Shown here one piece after another: positions 46,098 to 56,440 of a DNA stretch of 64,000 bases; the stretch's first letter is position 1, and each line of letters begins with the position of its first letter. The stretch lies in the NCBI RefSeq assembly GCF_964204645.1, contig NC_134025.1:16770001-16834000 (forward strand), written 5' to 3'. A program made the translations under genes and the position numbers. The notes beneath the pieces were generated by a model. That model was given only the letters and a program-made list of their open reading frames with translations. It ran no database searches and was not told the DNA's origin. The stretch is from Tubulanus polymorphus. Lineage: Eukaryota > Nemertea > Palaeonemertea > Tubulaniformes > Tubulanidae.

Positions 46098-46815
46098 ATA
46101 TCGTGGACAGTATGTGTGGAGTATACTTCTAGAGGGCCACTTGTTGGACAAATTAATTCGCTTGAAATCCGGATTTTTAATGCATACAGGCAGCATAATG
46201 AGGAAAACCCATTCACAAACCGTGCAAGCCAACTTAAACACTATGCTCAATATTCCCTGCAAGACGCAAAATATCTTATTTGAACGTTCATGTATAAAAC
46301 ATGGAGCAACTTTTCTTTTGTCAACACGTTGATGGGCGACGGACTATGGTATTCTCTGAAGGAGGTAAATTAAATTTGACAGCTAGTTATATAAATGATG
46401 CAGCTTTTGGACAAAAGGGATCTAACTAAATTTCTTTTTAATTCACTGTGGAATGGAATGGATTGACGCCAATGGCATGCAGAAGGCCCCTACGTATGGG
46501 ACATACTGATTAGCGTCAACCAATTAATCTAAATCGGGCAAACCATTCAACAACTGTGAATAATTTATTTGCTGTGGTGTGATAATAATTAGTTTTTTTT
46601 GAAGAAATGACATACCAACTGTTAGAAAAATGTACCGATTCTTATTTTTAGACTACTACTGAATCTATAAAAGGAGGAGTCTTAGACAAAGTTGATTTGC
46701 TTAGTGTGTTTTGTAAGTTTAATTTCAGTATTTATTTACTAAGTGCTGTTCCCTCGGACCACAGTGCTTTCAAACTAGGCCCACCCCATAGGCTATATAG
46801 TCCAGGGTGTATTAG
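46098..46815. other. Internal region of the long-TIR element, left
   Basis: No transposase or other gene recognised. It ends in TTAG (46812-46815), the target copied when the retrotransposon inserted. Confidence 0.5.
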
Positions 46816-47037
46816 TGTGATGGACCGGTAAAGTCCGGTATCCGGCTTTTACCGAGTCCAAATCCGTATTCTAGTGACCCCGTATTGTGTGGGGATTCTT
46901 TTGTTCTCTTTTGGCGTGGAAATAAAAGAAAGAAGACGTTAGGTAAATCTCGGCGTGGTCTTTGATTAATTTAGAGGTTCTGTGGAAACGATTATTCCCC
47001 CTTTCTTGATTGAGCCAACGAAAGAGGAGATTTTACA
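46816..47037 (+). repeat. 5' LTR (222 bp)
   Basis: TG..CA ends (TGTGATGG .. GATTTTACA). It contains aaataaaagaaag, a possible polyadenylation signal. Relative to the 3' LTR it has an additional 17 bp, ttaggtaaatctcggcg, bordered by CGT on both sides. Confidence 0.95.
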
Positions 47038-47039
47038 AA

Positions 47040-47050
47040 TGGTGGCAGCG
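47040..47050 (+). promoter_or_regulatory. Primer-binding site of the Ty3/gypsy element
   Basis: TGGTGGCAGCG begins two bases after the 5' LTR and would pair with a tRNA 3' end ending in CCA. The tRNA species was not identified. Confidence 0.75.
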
Positions 47051-47339
47051 TACTGGGATTTTTAGAACCTTAAAACTGTGGAAATATTGAGTTGAACCGA
47101 AGCGAACATATAGTCTGTGTTAATTCTCTCACGGAGAGACGGAAAGTTATCGGTTTATTCACAGCCACTGAGATTAATCTGGTGTCGGTTATTAGTTTGC
47201 CACAGTCTGTTGAGTTAACCTCCAGTGTTTTTACCTCAGATTGCTGACCCTTACCCACCTTACAGCCAGCAATTATCAGTGTAGGCCTAAATTTGGATAT
47301 TGTAGATTTTTATTTTTTCACTTTTCGTATCCAATAATA

Positions 47340-48452
47340 ATGTCGGTACCGCATAACGTAGATCATGGAGCTGAGGCTTACCTCAGTGACGATGAACTAA
47401 GCACATCGGGCGAGGGGTTGTTTTCAGACAACCTCAATAAACTCATCCAAAAGTCGTTAAAAGATCAGGAGAGTCGTCGATCAAGTGATAGCCGGTCAAG
47501 CATTCCGCCACCAAAACCCTACAATATTGGGCAAAATTTTAGAATTTGGTTGGAGCGGTTTAATGACTATGCAGATGAGGTTGGGATAAGCGCCATCAGG
47601 GATGGGGGTTCGTCCCGGAAGAAAAACCTTAAAATGCGGCTCGATCATGAGGCTTATCAAGCAGTGTCGAATTTACAGCTCCCAGTTGATATGTCATATA
47701 TGGATTTCTGCGACCGGCTGCATGACCGTTTTAAACAGTCTCGTACTGTGAGAGACTATAAAATGTTGCTGAAAGCACGGGTTCAGCGTGGAGGGGAGTC
47801 CCTTGAACATTACGGAGATGAATTACAAGAACTGGCCCGGAGCGCATATCCTACCACTTCAAGGGAAGTGCAGGACGAACTGGCTAGGGACCAGTTCCTG
47901 GCAGGGGTGAACCTACCGGATACCGCCAGGGAGTCGCTGATGATAGAGGACCCGCCCTCAATTTTGGACGCTGTACGACATGCCAGGAGTAGGCTCACTG
48001 CGAAAAAACTGACGGAAACCCTCTCCAGTTCGGCAGAAAGCCGCAAAAAGAAAGTTTCTGTGGTACAGCAGGGGGCTACCGAGGGCCAGATTGCAGCAGT
48101 CAGTGTCCCCCATAATGACATGACTAAAATCCTTCAAATGGTTGAGTCCTTAGCCACACGAATGGATAAGATGGAGCTGAGGATGAACCAACCGTCACAA
48201 CGGAGCGACGACATATGCTGGCGCTGTCGCGAGCCTGATCATCCTGGCAGTCAGTGCCCCCAGGTCCAGTGTTACAACTGCGGACAACGAGGACATTATT
48301 CCCGTCAATGCCAAGTCACCAAACCATCGTCATCGGGAAACGACAGGAGGGGCTCTCAGAGGGGCAGGAGAACCCCGACCCAGTTAGACTACCCTACCCT
48401 GGGCAGCCCCATGATGCGTCAAGAAAATATCAAATACCGCAAAGACGTATGA
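47340..48452 (+). CDS. Gag polyprotein
   Basis: The frame is open from 47241, but the ATG at 47340 (MSVPHNVDHGAEAYLSDDEL) is the likely start, giving 370 residues. The N-terminal part is acidic and serine-rich. A capsid-like region includes ARVQRGGESLEHYGDELQ. Two CCHC zinc knuckles follow at about residues 293-306 (CWRCREPDHPGSQC) and 311-324 (CYNCGQRGHYSRQC), and the end is basic. Gag forms the particle that packages the element RNA, and the knuckles bind nucleic acid. The frame looks intact. The pol frame is not open until 48491, 38 bases past the gag stop, so the usual overlapping frameshift site is not seen in this copy. Confidence 0.9.
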   Translation: MSVPHNVDHGAEAYLSDDELSTSGEGLFSDNLNKLIQKSLKDQESRRSSDSRSSIPPPKPYNIGQNFRIWLERFNDYADEVGISAIRDGGSSRKKNLKMRLDHEAYQAVSNLQLPVDMSYMDFCDRLHDRFKQSRTVRDYKMLLKARVQRGGESLEHYGDELQELARSAYPTTSREVQDELARDQFLAGVNLPDTARESLMIEDPPSILDAVRHARSRLTAKKLTETLSSSAESRKKKVSVVQQGATEGQIAAVSVPHNDMTKILQMVESLATRMDKMELRMNQPSQRSDDICWRCREPDHPGSQCPQVQCYNCGQRGHYSRQCQVTKPSSSGNDRRGSQRGRRTPTQLDYPTLGSPMMRQENIKYRKDV

Positions 48453-48502
48453 GGCAACAGATTTTGGGTGATGTGCCTGCAGGTGACTGACACCTAACCC
48501 AG

Positions 48503-49042
48503 ATGGCTGGTATAATGGTATCACCTGAACTGGAACCACTCCCCCATACCTATGAATCAGAAATTGAAACTGAGATAGCCACACCACCAACAATGGCCGG
48601 GGAGGGTTCACCTCTCTCTACAACCAGCGGAGGGCGCTCAGGTGTTTACACCGTGGGCGATGTAATCGTTCATGACTCAGGACTTTATTGTACTGGCCAA
48701 ATAAATAGCCAAGATGAGGTCTGTATCCTTCTCGATACGGGCGCTGCAGTCACTGTCCTAAAGACCTCAGTCTGGGCAGCGTGTAACCCAACAAAGTCGG
48801 TAAGCGAGCTGCAAAAAGCCGAGGGATGCCTAAGTACAGCTAATGGACAGGATCTTCACCTCAGAAGGATAGAGATAGTGCGGCTTACATTAGGGGGTCG
48901 TGACTTTGATATCTCCATGGTTATTGTAGATGATATTACTCAAGATTGTCTACTTGGTAGTGATTTCTTTGAGTCCTTCAACTGCAAGATTGATTTTGAA
49001 TTAAAGGAGCTTACTTTTGGCACGGTTAGCATTCCACTTTGA
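48503..49042 (+). pseudogene. Pol part 1: aspartic protease, ends at an in-frame stop
   Basis: 179 residues from ATG 48503. The retropepsin active site LLDTGAAVTVL has DTG at about residues 78-80, and the flap/core end LLGSDFF follows. The protease would cut Gag-Pol. A TGA at 49040-49042 interrupts the frame; the same frame continues without other stops into the reverse transcriptase. The stop is a lesion, not the natural end. Confidence 0.85.
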
Positions 49043-51277
49043 AATCAAGAGAGTAAGGCCAGATGCTGCAGGATTTTCGCCAGTAAGACCTTGTGTATCC
49101 CGGCGGGAACAGAGATAGTCACTAGTGGTATAATGCGACGTAAATTTGTGGGTAATAACTCGACTTCAGGTACCATTGAGAACTTAAAGTCATCAGGTCT
49201 GATGGCTGCCAAAGTTGTAGCAACCCCATCGAAGAGTCACACACCGGTGCGACTAGCAAATTTCACCGATTCACCACAGTGGATAAAAAGGGGCCAACCC
49301 ATCGCCTGGTTTAGTCCAATTGAGTCCCTGACCTTGTCCCGGATTAATGAGGGCGATAAGAGTGACCATGACCGTTTAGTCTCACAGGGACCGATCCCTG
49401 AAGAAAAGGTCCAGTCCGTGCTAGATGACTTGCAGATTGCGGATATGGGGATTCCGGAGGAGACCAAAAAGGAATTGACCAGAGTAATTCGGAGCAACAT
49501 TGATGTGTTCTCAACAGGTGATTTCGATCTGGGGCGCACCAGCCTATTAGAACACGAAATTGACACCCAGGATACTCGTCCGATTAGGCAAAACCCTCGT
49601 CGAATACCACCTCATCAACAGAAATTTGTGTCGGACACGACTGATCAACTTCTAGAACAGGGTTTGATACGTGAGTCACATGGAGCTTGGTCAAGCCTGA
49701 TAGTTCTCGCAAAGAAAGCAGATGGCTCATTTAGATTCTGTGTGGACTACCGTAAACTTAATGAGGCCACGGTCAAAGACGCCCATCCATTACCGAGGGT
49801 TGACTCGACGCTTGAGACTCTTGCGGGATCAACGTGGTTTTCATCACTCGATCTTGCAAGTGGATACTGGCAGATGCCCGTGAGTGAGGCAGATAAAGCG
49901 AAAACAGCCTTCGCTACAGAAAGGGGCTTATTCGAATGGAACGTCATGCCATTCGGGCTAACCAATGCACCTGCCTCGTTTTCACGGCTGATGGCTCTGG
50001 TTTTGGATCCCGTAGCATGGAAAACATGTTTAGTGTATCTGGACGATGTTATTGTTTTCAGCCCTGACTTGGGAAGTCATCTTAATCGACTTGTCGAAGT
50101 TTTTGCCTGTTTCCGAGCAGCTAACTTGAAGCTGAAACCCAAGAAGTGCCACTTGTTTCGGAGGATGCTGAAATTCCTAGGTCATATAGTTAGCGGGGCT
50201 GGAATCCAGACCGATCCGGAGAAAGTACAGCGAGTGGTTGATTGGCCGGCCCCCTCCAACTTAACTGAACTTAGGAGTTTCATTGGCCTCGTTGCATATT
50301 ACTCTCGCTTCATTGAAGATTATGCATCGATTGCTCACCCGCTCTACATTCTTACCAAGAAAGGAACGCCGTTTCATTGGGGAGAGGCACAGGAGTCTGC
50401 ATTTCAGCGATTGAAAATGGCCCTTGCAAAACCACCAATTCTCAGATTCCCTGATTTCAGTACGTCGACAAAAACCTTCATTCTCGACACTGATGCCAGC
50501 AACTGGGCTATCGGCGGTGTCCTTTCACAAGAGGATAGCCAGGGGGTTGAGAGAGTTATTGCCTACAGTGGACGAACATTGAAAGGAGGTGAAGAAAATT
50601 ACTGCACGACACGTCGAGAGATGCTTGCTTTAGTAGACATGATCCATCATTTCAGACATTATCTGCTCGGCAAAAGGTTCCTGGTAAGGACGGACCACGA
50701 GGCCCTCAAGTGGTTAAGAAATTTTAAGGAGCAGGAGGGTCAGATTGCGCGCTGGAACGAGCGCCTTGAAGAGTACCAGTTCGATATTCAGCATCGGCTC
50801 GGAAGGCAACATGGGAATGCAGATGCCATGTCTCGTTTCCCAAAAAAGGTCAGACGTCATGGCAATTGCCCCAGTTGTGGACCGACTGAATCGAAACCGA
50901 TACGACGAATACAGGAACTGACAGGAACTGTTAAGCATGATTTGAACATGCGAGAAATTGAGAGTGCACAGAAAGCAGACCCACAAATCCGTACAATGGT
51001 GCTGAGTAATCAGCCAAAACCTACTACAAATGAGATGCGACAGTTCGGTCGTATAAGTAGGAGTCTGTTGGCTATTTATGAGCGGTTGTTAGTTGTGGAC
51101 AATGTGCTGTGTGTTACACCCATAACAGGGACTCGGTACACCAGGAACCGGATTGTACTTCCGAGTAAGTTAAATGAGACCGTCCTGAGGGAGTTACACG
51201 ATGGTTTTGCAGGGGAACACCTAGGTGAAAAGAAACTGACCAGAAAGTCAAAGAACGTTTTTGGTGCCCCGGCCTGA
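49043..51277 (+). pseudogene. Pol part 2: reverse transcriptase, RNase H, start of integrase
   Basis: In-frame continuation of the protease. The reverse transcriptase has FCVDYRKLNEATVKDAHPLP, MPFGLTNAPASFSRLM and the catalytic box YLDD near 50037-50048. RNase H has LDTDASNWAIGGVLSQ near 50484, the ARREM-like RREMLALV and the final HGNADAMSR. The integrase zinc-binding region begins with LRELHDGFAGEHLG and is cut by a frameshift ending at 51277. All catalytic aspartates of reverse transcriptase are present. Confidence 0.9.
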
Positions 51278-51282
51278 AAGGT

Positions 51283-52140
51283 ATGGTGCGGAGATATGTC
51301 CAGAGCTGTAAGGCCTGCCAAACCAGCAAAAACCCACCTAGAAAGGCCAGGGCCCCACTCATCTCGACACCTATTGGCCGTGCAAACCAGCGTCTGCATA
51401 TCGACGTGATAGGGCCGATAAACCCTAGGACACGAAGAGGCAACCAGTATATACTAGTTGTGCAGGACGCTTTCACTAAGTGACCGGAAGCCTGGCCGAT
51501 GCGGAACCAGAAAGTGAAAACAGTGGCACGGTTACTCATCAATGAGTGGATCTGCAGATATGGTTGCCCGGAGAGCCTCCATTCAGATAAGGGCTCCAAT
51601 TTTACGTCGAGGGTGTTCAAGGAGATCAATCAGCTACTCGGCATCCATCGAACTTTAACCACCGCTTTCCACCCTCAAGGGAACGGACAAGTTGAAAATT
51701 TCAACAAATCGATCAAAGCGATGCTGACGGTGACAGTTGACGAGAATGGGAAAGACTGGGATGACCATCTCCCGGGATGCTTAATGGCATTCCGATCGAG
51801 TGTTCAGTCATCAACACAGGAGACCCCACCCTTTTTGACATTTGGACGTGAAATGAGCCTCCCGATTGATCTGATGGTGGGTAGCCCAGAGCTGGATCAG
51901 TCCACAACAGAATACGTCCGGTGTGTCGGGGCCCGACTTGAATCTGCCTATGATGGAGTCAGGGAGAGATTAACCGTTGCCCAACGGCGCCAGCGACAGT
52001 ATTATGACAGATTCACATCACGTGGTGGCTATCAAGTGGGTGACAGAGTCTGGCTATACAGTCACTATGTCAAGCCCGGGGAAGCCCCGAAATTCCATAA
52101 GAAATTATGGCCCGTTTGTAGTCACACAGCGCCTGACTGA
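51283..52140 (+). pseudogene. Pol part 3: integrase core, with stop and frameshift
   Basis: The frame differs from part 2. It has the CKACQTSK zinc-binding end and the D,D-35-E core: HIDVIGP (about 51398), HSDKGSNF (about 51580) and GNGQVENFNKS (about 51678). A TGA at 51481-51483 stands where a tryptophan codon is expected after DAFTK, a G-to-A type change. Near 52105 the frame shifts again and the C-terminal integrase segment is read from 51977-52573. The catalytic triad itself is intact. Confidence 0.85.
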
Positions 52141-52573
52141 GGTAAATTATCGCGTGGAGACTCTGTCAGGAAAGACCAAGACCAAAGTTGTCCACTTCAA
52201 CGACATGAAACCAGCCATAGTTAGGTTTGATGGTGGTGAAAACCCCCAGGTTCCCCGGAACAAACCTCCCTCCACTAGGCACGGCACCATGAAGCATGAC
52301 CCGGTCGCACGAGGACATAGTCCTTCAAGCTCGGAGGAGGAGGAGGAGGAAGAGGACCAGCTGATTCCGGTGGAACCGCACCCTCAGAATGGAAGGATTC
52401 GAGCCGAAACACCTGCTCGAGCTGAGCCACCGACTTCCGCTGGCTCAGAACAAGGTGAATCCGACGGAGAATCGGTAGATGAGGGACAACCTGCCAGGAG
52501 ACGGCTCCGACCGCGAGCTGCAATAAAGGCTCCTCCATGGCAGAAGGAGTTTGTGTTCAGTGGCTCCCAGTAA
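52105..52573 (+). pseudogene. Pol part 4: integrase C-terminal region
   Basis: Continues the integrase as YGPFVVTQRLTEVNYRVE, the GPF/Y module of Ty3/gypsy integrases. A long acidic (EEEEEEED near 52337-52360) and proline-rich tail follows, ending in an arginine-rich stretch (RRRLRPRAAIK). No chromodomain was seen. Confidence 0.8.
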
Positions 52574-52975
52574 CCAAGATGTCTGGATGGAAACTTGGGA
52601 CCGGATCCCGAAACAAAAGGGTAGAGAGATCTCAAGGGCCCTGAAAATGAATCGGTCGCCAGTCAAGTAGGCAAACAATGCTAACTCTAAGTGGTTTAGT
52701 AATGTTGGCTTGGGTTTGGGATTTCCCCTGTGCGGAAAGTTTGCTCAACTGGTTTCTCGAGTACCCTCAAATGGTTGTCGAGGTGCCGCATAGTTCAACT
52801 GTGATAGTTGGCACTTGCCCACTAGGGAAACTGATCACATACTTGAAGACTGGTGGATCAAATTTGGATATAGCCAAATGTATATACTCAAGATGTTTTT
52901 AGTCGATAGCCCACACATTTTATTAAACGAATTATTTGTTGTTTCTTCATAATAGTGAACCCTTGAGAAAGCAAA

Positions 52976-53791
52976 ATGGAAGCTGTCGAATTAGACCGAG
53001 TAAAATGTAGTTCTGCTGTAATCGGGAAGAAGCGAGCATTCAGTCGAGCCGTATGTGATTTTCTGCGACGCCCTGACACCGCACCACCACCAGACAGTCA
53101 TGAGTTAGTGGAAGCCGCAGAAGATGAACTTTTGAATCCTGCTTCATTGGTAACAGGAGCCGTGGTGATGGGTATTAAGACTGCCCTATCTAGGTCCCTG
53201 CCAAGGCTTACGCGGCCCAGATTCGACATGGCCACAATGTTAAAATCCTTGGTACACAAAGTCGGTGGTGATCCTGAGGACTTAAACGGGAAACTACAAA
53301 AGATTGAGTCTCGAGCAATCCGAACACGTCCGCCCGTGCTACTGCTGTCGGACTCCATGTTTAAGAATCTGAGAGCCGACTCCCTAGTGACTCCGATCAG
53401 CCATCCAGGGGAGCGAGTCAGCGGTCTACTGGACTATCTCAAGGGAGTCCAGGTGAACTGTTCAGCCGTCGTATTCAACCACGGTATGAACCACACGCGT
53501 GAGTTTGGGAGACACACTACTATGGATCTCCAGGAGCTCCGTAGTCTGTTGCGGAAGAGGTACCCCAAAGCTCCGCTGTATCACCTGGAAGTCCCTGTCC
53601 CTCCCTGCCTCGAAGGGAACGCAGGTGCTGTGCGGCGCATCGCCCGAATAAACCGCAAAGCGAAAGAGGTTGGCTTCATTGAGATACCACACCCGGAGCT
53701 GAAACCTACCAATTTTAATGGTATCCATTATAAGGGTCAGGTTCCGGAGTGGATCATGAGGCACATCCTGTGCTATATAACCCGCGGTTGA
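52976..53791 (+). CDS. SGNH-hydrolase-like ORF in the env position of the retrotransposon
   Basis: 271 residues from ATG 52976, about 400 bp after pol and before the purine tract. From about residue 120 the sequence follows the SGNH/GDSL hydrolase block order: PVLLLSDSMFKNL (block I, Ser), then VVFNHGMNHT (block III, G-x-N), then NFNGIHYKG (block V, where the usual D-x-x-H reads N-x-x-H). Family members are esterases or lipases; here the Asp of the triad appears replaced by Asn, so activity is doubtful. The first ~110 residues match nothing I know. Esterase domains occur in ORF1 of CR1-like LINEs; one downstream of pol in a gypsy element is unusual. Envelope features (signal peptide, membrane anchor) are absent. 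The frame is intact, unlike pol. Confidence 0.6.
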   Translation: MEAVELDRVKCSSAVIGKKRAFSRAVCDFLRRPDTAPPPDSHELVEAAEDELLNPASLVTGAVVMGIKTALSRSLPRLTRPRFDMATMLKSLVHKVGGDPEDLNGKLQKIESRAIRTRPPVLLLSDSMFKNLRADSLVTPISHPGERVSGLLDYLKGVQVNCSAVVFNHGMNHTREFGRHTTMDLQELRSLLRKRYPKAPLYHLEVPVPPCLEGNAGAVRRIARINRKAKEVGFIEIPHPELKPTNFNGIHYKGQVPEWIMRHILCYITRG

Positions 53792-54275
53792 TCCTGAATC
53801 ATGGTTCGGGAGTAGTACCTATCAATGGTTCACTACCCTCCCCACCCACTGCAAAGCGACATAACAACTAAAAGTTGTTGTTTACTCAAATCAACAGAGT
53901 ACTCTCCGTTTCTATCTTTTCTTGTTTTTCAGGTCATATGTATGCAACCTAGATGCCACACTAGCAACGAAACTGGACCTGGATACCACACTGGCTGTCA
54001 ACTACCACATAGACGTCCCACTGGCTGTCATACTCGCGTGTGAATGGTTTTGCGGTCCATCCTACTGGTTCGGATATTTTTGCAGATACACCCGCGGTTA
54101 AACAGCTGTGTTGACGTTGAAATGGTGGCCTGTTGTTCCTTGGGCGTTATGAGACAGGAAACCTACCAATGGTTGTTCTTGTCTGTAGCGTTCCATTCTC
54201 CTTTAATCTCAATGGGCTATGTATATATGTGAATAGACTATAATTGTTTGTTGTCGGATACAACCGACAAAATTT
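53792..54275 (+). other. 3' untranslated part of the retrotransposon
   Basis: No further gene. Three imperfect repeats of a ccacactggctgtca-like word lie at 53960-54030. The short frames 53825-54043 and 54044-54232 translate this region and show no domain. Confidence 0.5.
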
Positions 54276-54287
54276 AGTGGGGGGTGG
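54276..54287 (+). promoter_or_regulatory. Polypurine tract
   Basis: AGTGGGGGGTGG lies immediately before the 3' LTR, where plus-strand DNA synthesis would be primed. Two T interruptions make it imperfect. Confidence 0.75.
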
Positions 54288-54492
54288 TGTGATGGACCGG
54301 TAAAGTCCGGTATCCGGCTTTTACCGAGTCCAAATCCGTATTCTAGTGACCCCGTATTGTGTGGGGATTCTTTTGTTCTCTTTTGGCGTGGAAATAAAAG
54401 AAAGAAGACGTGGTCTTTGATTAATTTAGAGGTTCTGTGGAAACGATTATTCCCCCTTTCTTGATTGAGCCAACGAAAGAGGAGATTTTACA
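54288..54492 (+). repeat. 3' LTR (205 bp)
   Basis: Identical by eye to the 5' LTR except that it lacks 17 bp between two CGT triplets, as expected of a deletion by short direct repeats. Followed by the TTAG target copy at 54493-54496. Confidence 0.95.
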
Positions 54493-54496
54493 TTAG

Positions 54497-55472
54497 CCAC
54501 TATTCTTTTATTCCCTACTTAAATGCACCTTTTTCTATTTTTAGATTCAGGCTTAGAATGTGCAAATTTTTTGAGATACTGAGAAATCAGCTGGCACCAG
54601 TAAACTTCAACTGCAGATTTGCATCAGGATAGCTGAACGACACAATTTTTAAAAATAAAATGGCTATTCGAATGCTATTTCAATAATAACTTGATTCAAC
54701 CAGAGAGAAATAAGTCAATTGCGGATGTACAGTACACCCACTTTTCTTCCCTGTTTCCTGGTACCAAATTTTTAGTCTTAAGCTAAGCGATATTCTAAGG
54801 TATGCCAGTGGATTTCATTAGAATATGAAGCAATGGAACCAGAATTCTAGCCCGAGTTAAGCGAACTATTGATTCTGATATAATGTAAGAACTGGCCTTC
54901 ATCTACACTAAAGCCAAGCCTGTGTATGGGAAAATGTCGTTCGACTCCTATAGGCCAGACAAATCAAAGCATGCAATACATTGCAGATAGTAGTCTCCGG
55001 CAAGTTGAAAGAGAAAGTAAACCAGGTTTTTCCCCGTACCCTACCCGGGAACAAAGACACTTAAAGACTCCTTCCTCCTTTGTAGAAATATGGCACCCAA
55101 TCGTAGCAATGCTAAGTTCATTATACTATGACGGTTGAACCTTTATTAACGTATTTCAATGACACCGAAAATAGAATCAAAATAATCATTAGTTCCATGC
55201 TAGCACTTAATTTGGGTTATCAGGTTCAGCCTAACTGTACTTTCATTCGATTCAGCTACTACTTGTATGAGACTTGGCAATGATAAGTTGCAAGAAATCA
55301 CCAAACATAAGAAAAAATATTGTGAATTAATATTACTGTAATTAAGAATTTATTCAAATGAAGTGATAACTTCATTGTTAGATCGTACCGGTATATGCAC
55401 ATAAAACTAAGGCAAAAAACACATCTAACAATCCACGAAAATCCGCAATCGATCAAGTCGAACATGACAACG
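54497..55472. other. Internal region of the long-TIR element, right
   Basis: No transposase recognised. The frame 54926-55138 has no domain and is not supported. Confidence 0.5.
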
Positions 55473-55705
55473 ACATGTCTCTGTAACCAAAGGTAGAGCA
55501 TAAAACACGGTTCAGGACTCTTCAGCGGACACCGGCCCGGAAAACATTTCACAACGTGTATTGTCGGTACCTAGCACGATTTCAGCGTTTTTCAGGAATT
55601 CCCTGAAATTTCGGCTTTTTCGGAAATTCCCTGAAATTTCAGCGTTTTTATTTCAGCGTTTCAGCTTTTCAGTGTTTCAGCTTTTTCAGCAAAGTTCAGG
55701 AACCG
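55473..55705 (-). repeat. Right TIR of the long-TIR element
   Basis: Inverted partner of 45872-46097, with a few substitutions and small indels, ending GGAACCG before the CATGATAGG duplication. The minus frame 55298-55552 overlaps it and is not a gene. Confidence 0.8.
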
Positions 55706-55714
55706 CATGATAGG

Positions 55715-56169
55715 ATGGAAACTCTCTGATTTTGTTGTACAAGTGTCGATGAAAAGCATCCGACTACTTACCATGAATTAACAGGTTGTAAAATACAAGC
55801 TTAAGTTTCATATCTCTTGCCGCGTTGTCTTTGACCATTCCTCCCCTAAGAAACTTTGCCTTACAGGCTCACATTACTTTCAAAATGCTGAACATTACCA
55901 ATTTAACACTGTGATGAGGCTTTCAAAGTTAGAATTTTAACACAGTGAAAACCAGTATGGAACAGCTGGCTGGCTAGCTAAGTGCCAATTTACATTGAAA
56001 ATTATACGCTGAAACATCACCGTTTCATCTGATTATGTATAAGTTTTCAATTCAACGCACCTCATTAATATGCACATAAACATAATACAGATTACGGAGC
56101 CTAACTTTTTCCAAGAAAAGCCGATACAGCGCTGTAATCTGTATAAAGATCAATTTTAAACACACTGCA
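55715..56169. other. No gene recognised
   Basis: AT-rich spacer. Confidence 0.4.
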
Positions 56170-56440
56170 GAAGTCAGGTACGCGGTGCCGAATTTAGGGA
56201 ATACAGTGCCGAATTCAGGTCAAAATTTTTTTTTAAATCGCCCGATTTTGTTGAATCCTCATAACTTTTTAAAAGCTTGACCCGGAGTAACAATATTTAG
56301 GCATTAAACTTATGTTACGGTCTCTAAATGATATGGTCATCCAGTAAGTGATTATCTATCATGAATTGCATATAATTCAGATAGAAAATTGCCGTAAAAA
56401 TTTACTGTGCCGAAATCAGGTCACCCTCCCCTATATATCT
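56170..56440. repeat. Repeat with TGCCGAATT motifs, inverted relative to 38960-39545
   Basis: ggtgccgaatttaggg, gtgccgaattcaggtc and, at the right edge, gtgccgaaatcaggtcaccc followed by tcccctat. The edge is the complement of the left edge at 39058 (aggggagggtgacct). Confidence 0.45.

Larger units (their letters stand above)
46816..54492 (+). mobile_element. Ty3/gypsy LTR retrotransposon with extra SGNH-like ORF
   Basis: 7,677 bp, flanked by TTAG (46812-46815 and 54493-54496). Order: LTR, primer site, gag with two CCHC knuckles, pol (protease, reverse transcriptase, RNase H, integrase), a separate ORF in the env position, purine tract, LTR. The order protease-RT-RNaseH-integrase defines the Ty3/gypsy type. 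Apart from one 17-bp indel the LTRs look identical by eye, so insertion was recent. Yet pol has two in-frame stops (49040, 51481) and two frameshifts (near 51270 and 52105). This copy cannot make a complete Pol. Confidence 0.95.
45863..55714. mobile_element. Long-TIR DNA transposon (Mutator-like marks), split by a Ty3/gypsy element
   Basis: The 9-bp direct repeat CATGATAGG at 45863-45871 and 55706-55714 flanks inverted repeats of ~226-233 bp. Without the 7.7-kb retrotransposon the element is about 2.15 kb. A 9-bp duplication and TIRs of hundreds of bp are typical of Mutator-like elements; Merlin also makes 8-9 bp duplications. No transposase frame was recognised in 46098-46815 or 54497-55472, so it is non-autonomous. 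Confidence 0.7.

Noticed and set aside
46018-46332. Protein-coding frame with a relative at 55298-55552
   Set aside because: The shared residues come from the inverted repeats of the long-TIR element, not from a conserved gene.
48252-48510. Overlapping gag-pol programmed frameshift
   Set aside because: The pol frame is closed by a stop at 48488-48490, downstream of the gag stop at 48452, so no overlap exists in this copy.
52678-52902. Small hydrophobic frame upstream of the SGNH-like ORF as an envelope signal
   Set aside because: Short, in a different frame from the SGNH-like ORF, and without a membrane anchor or fusion features.
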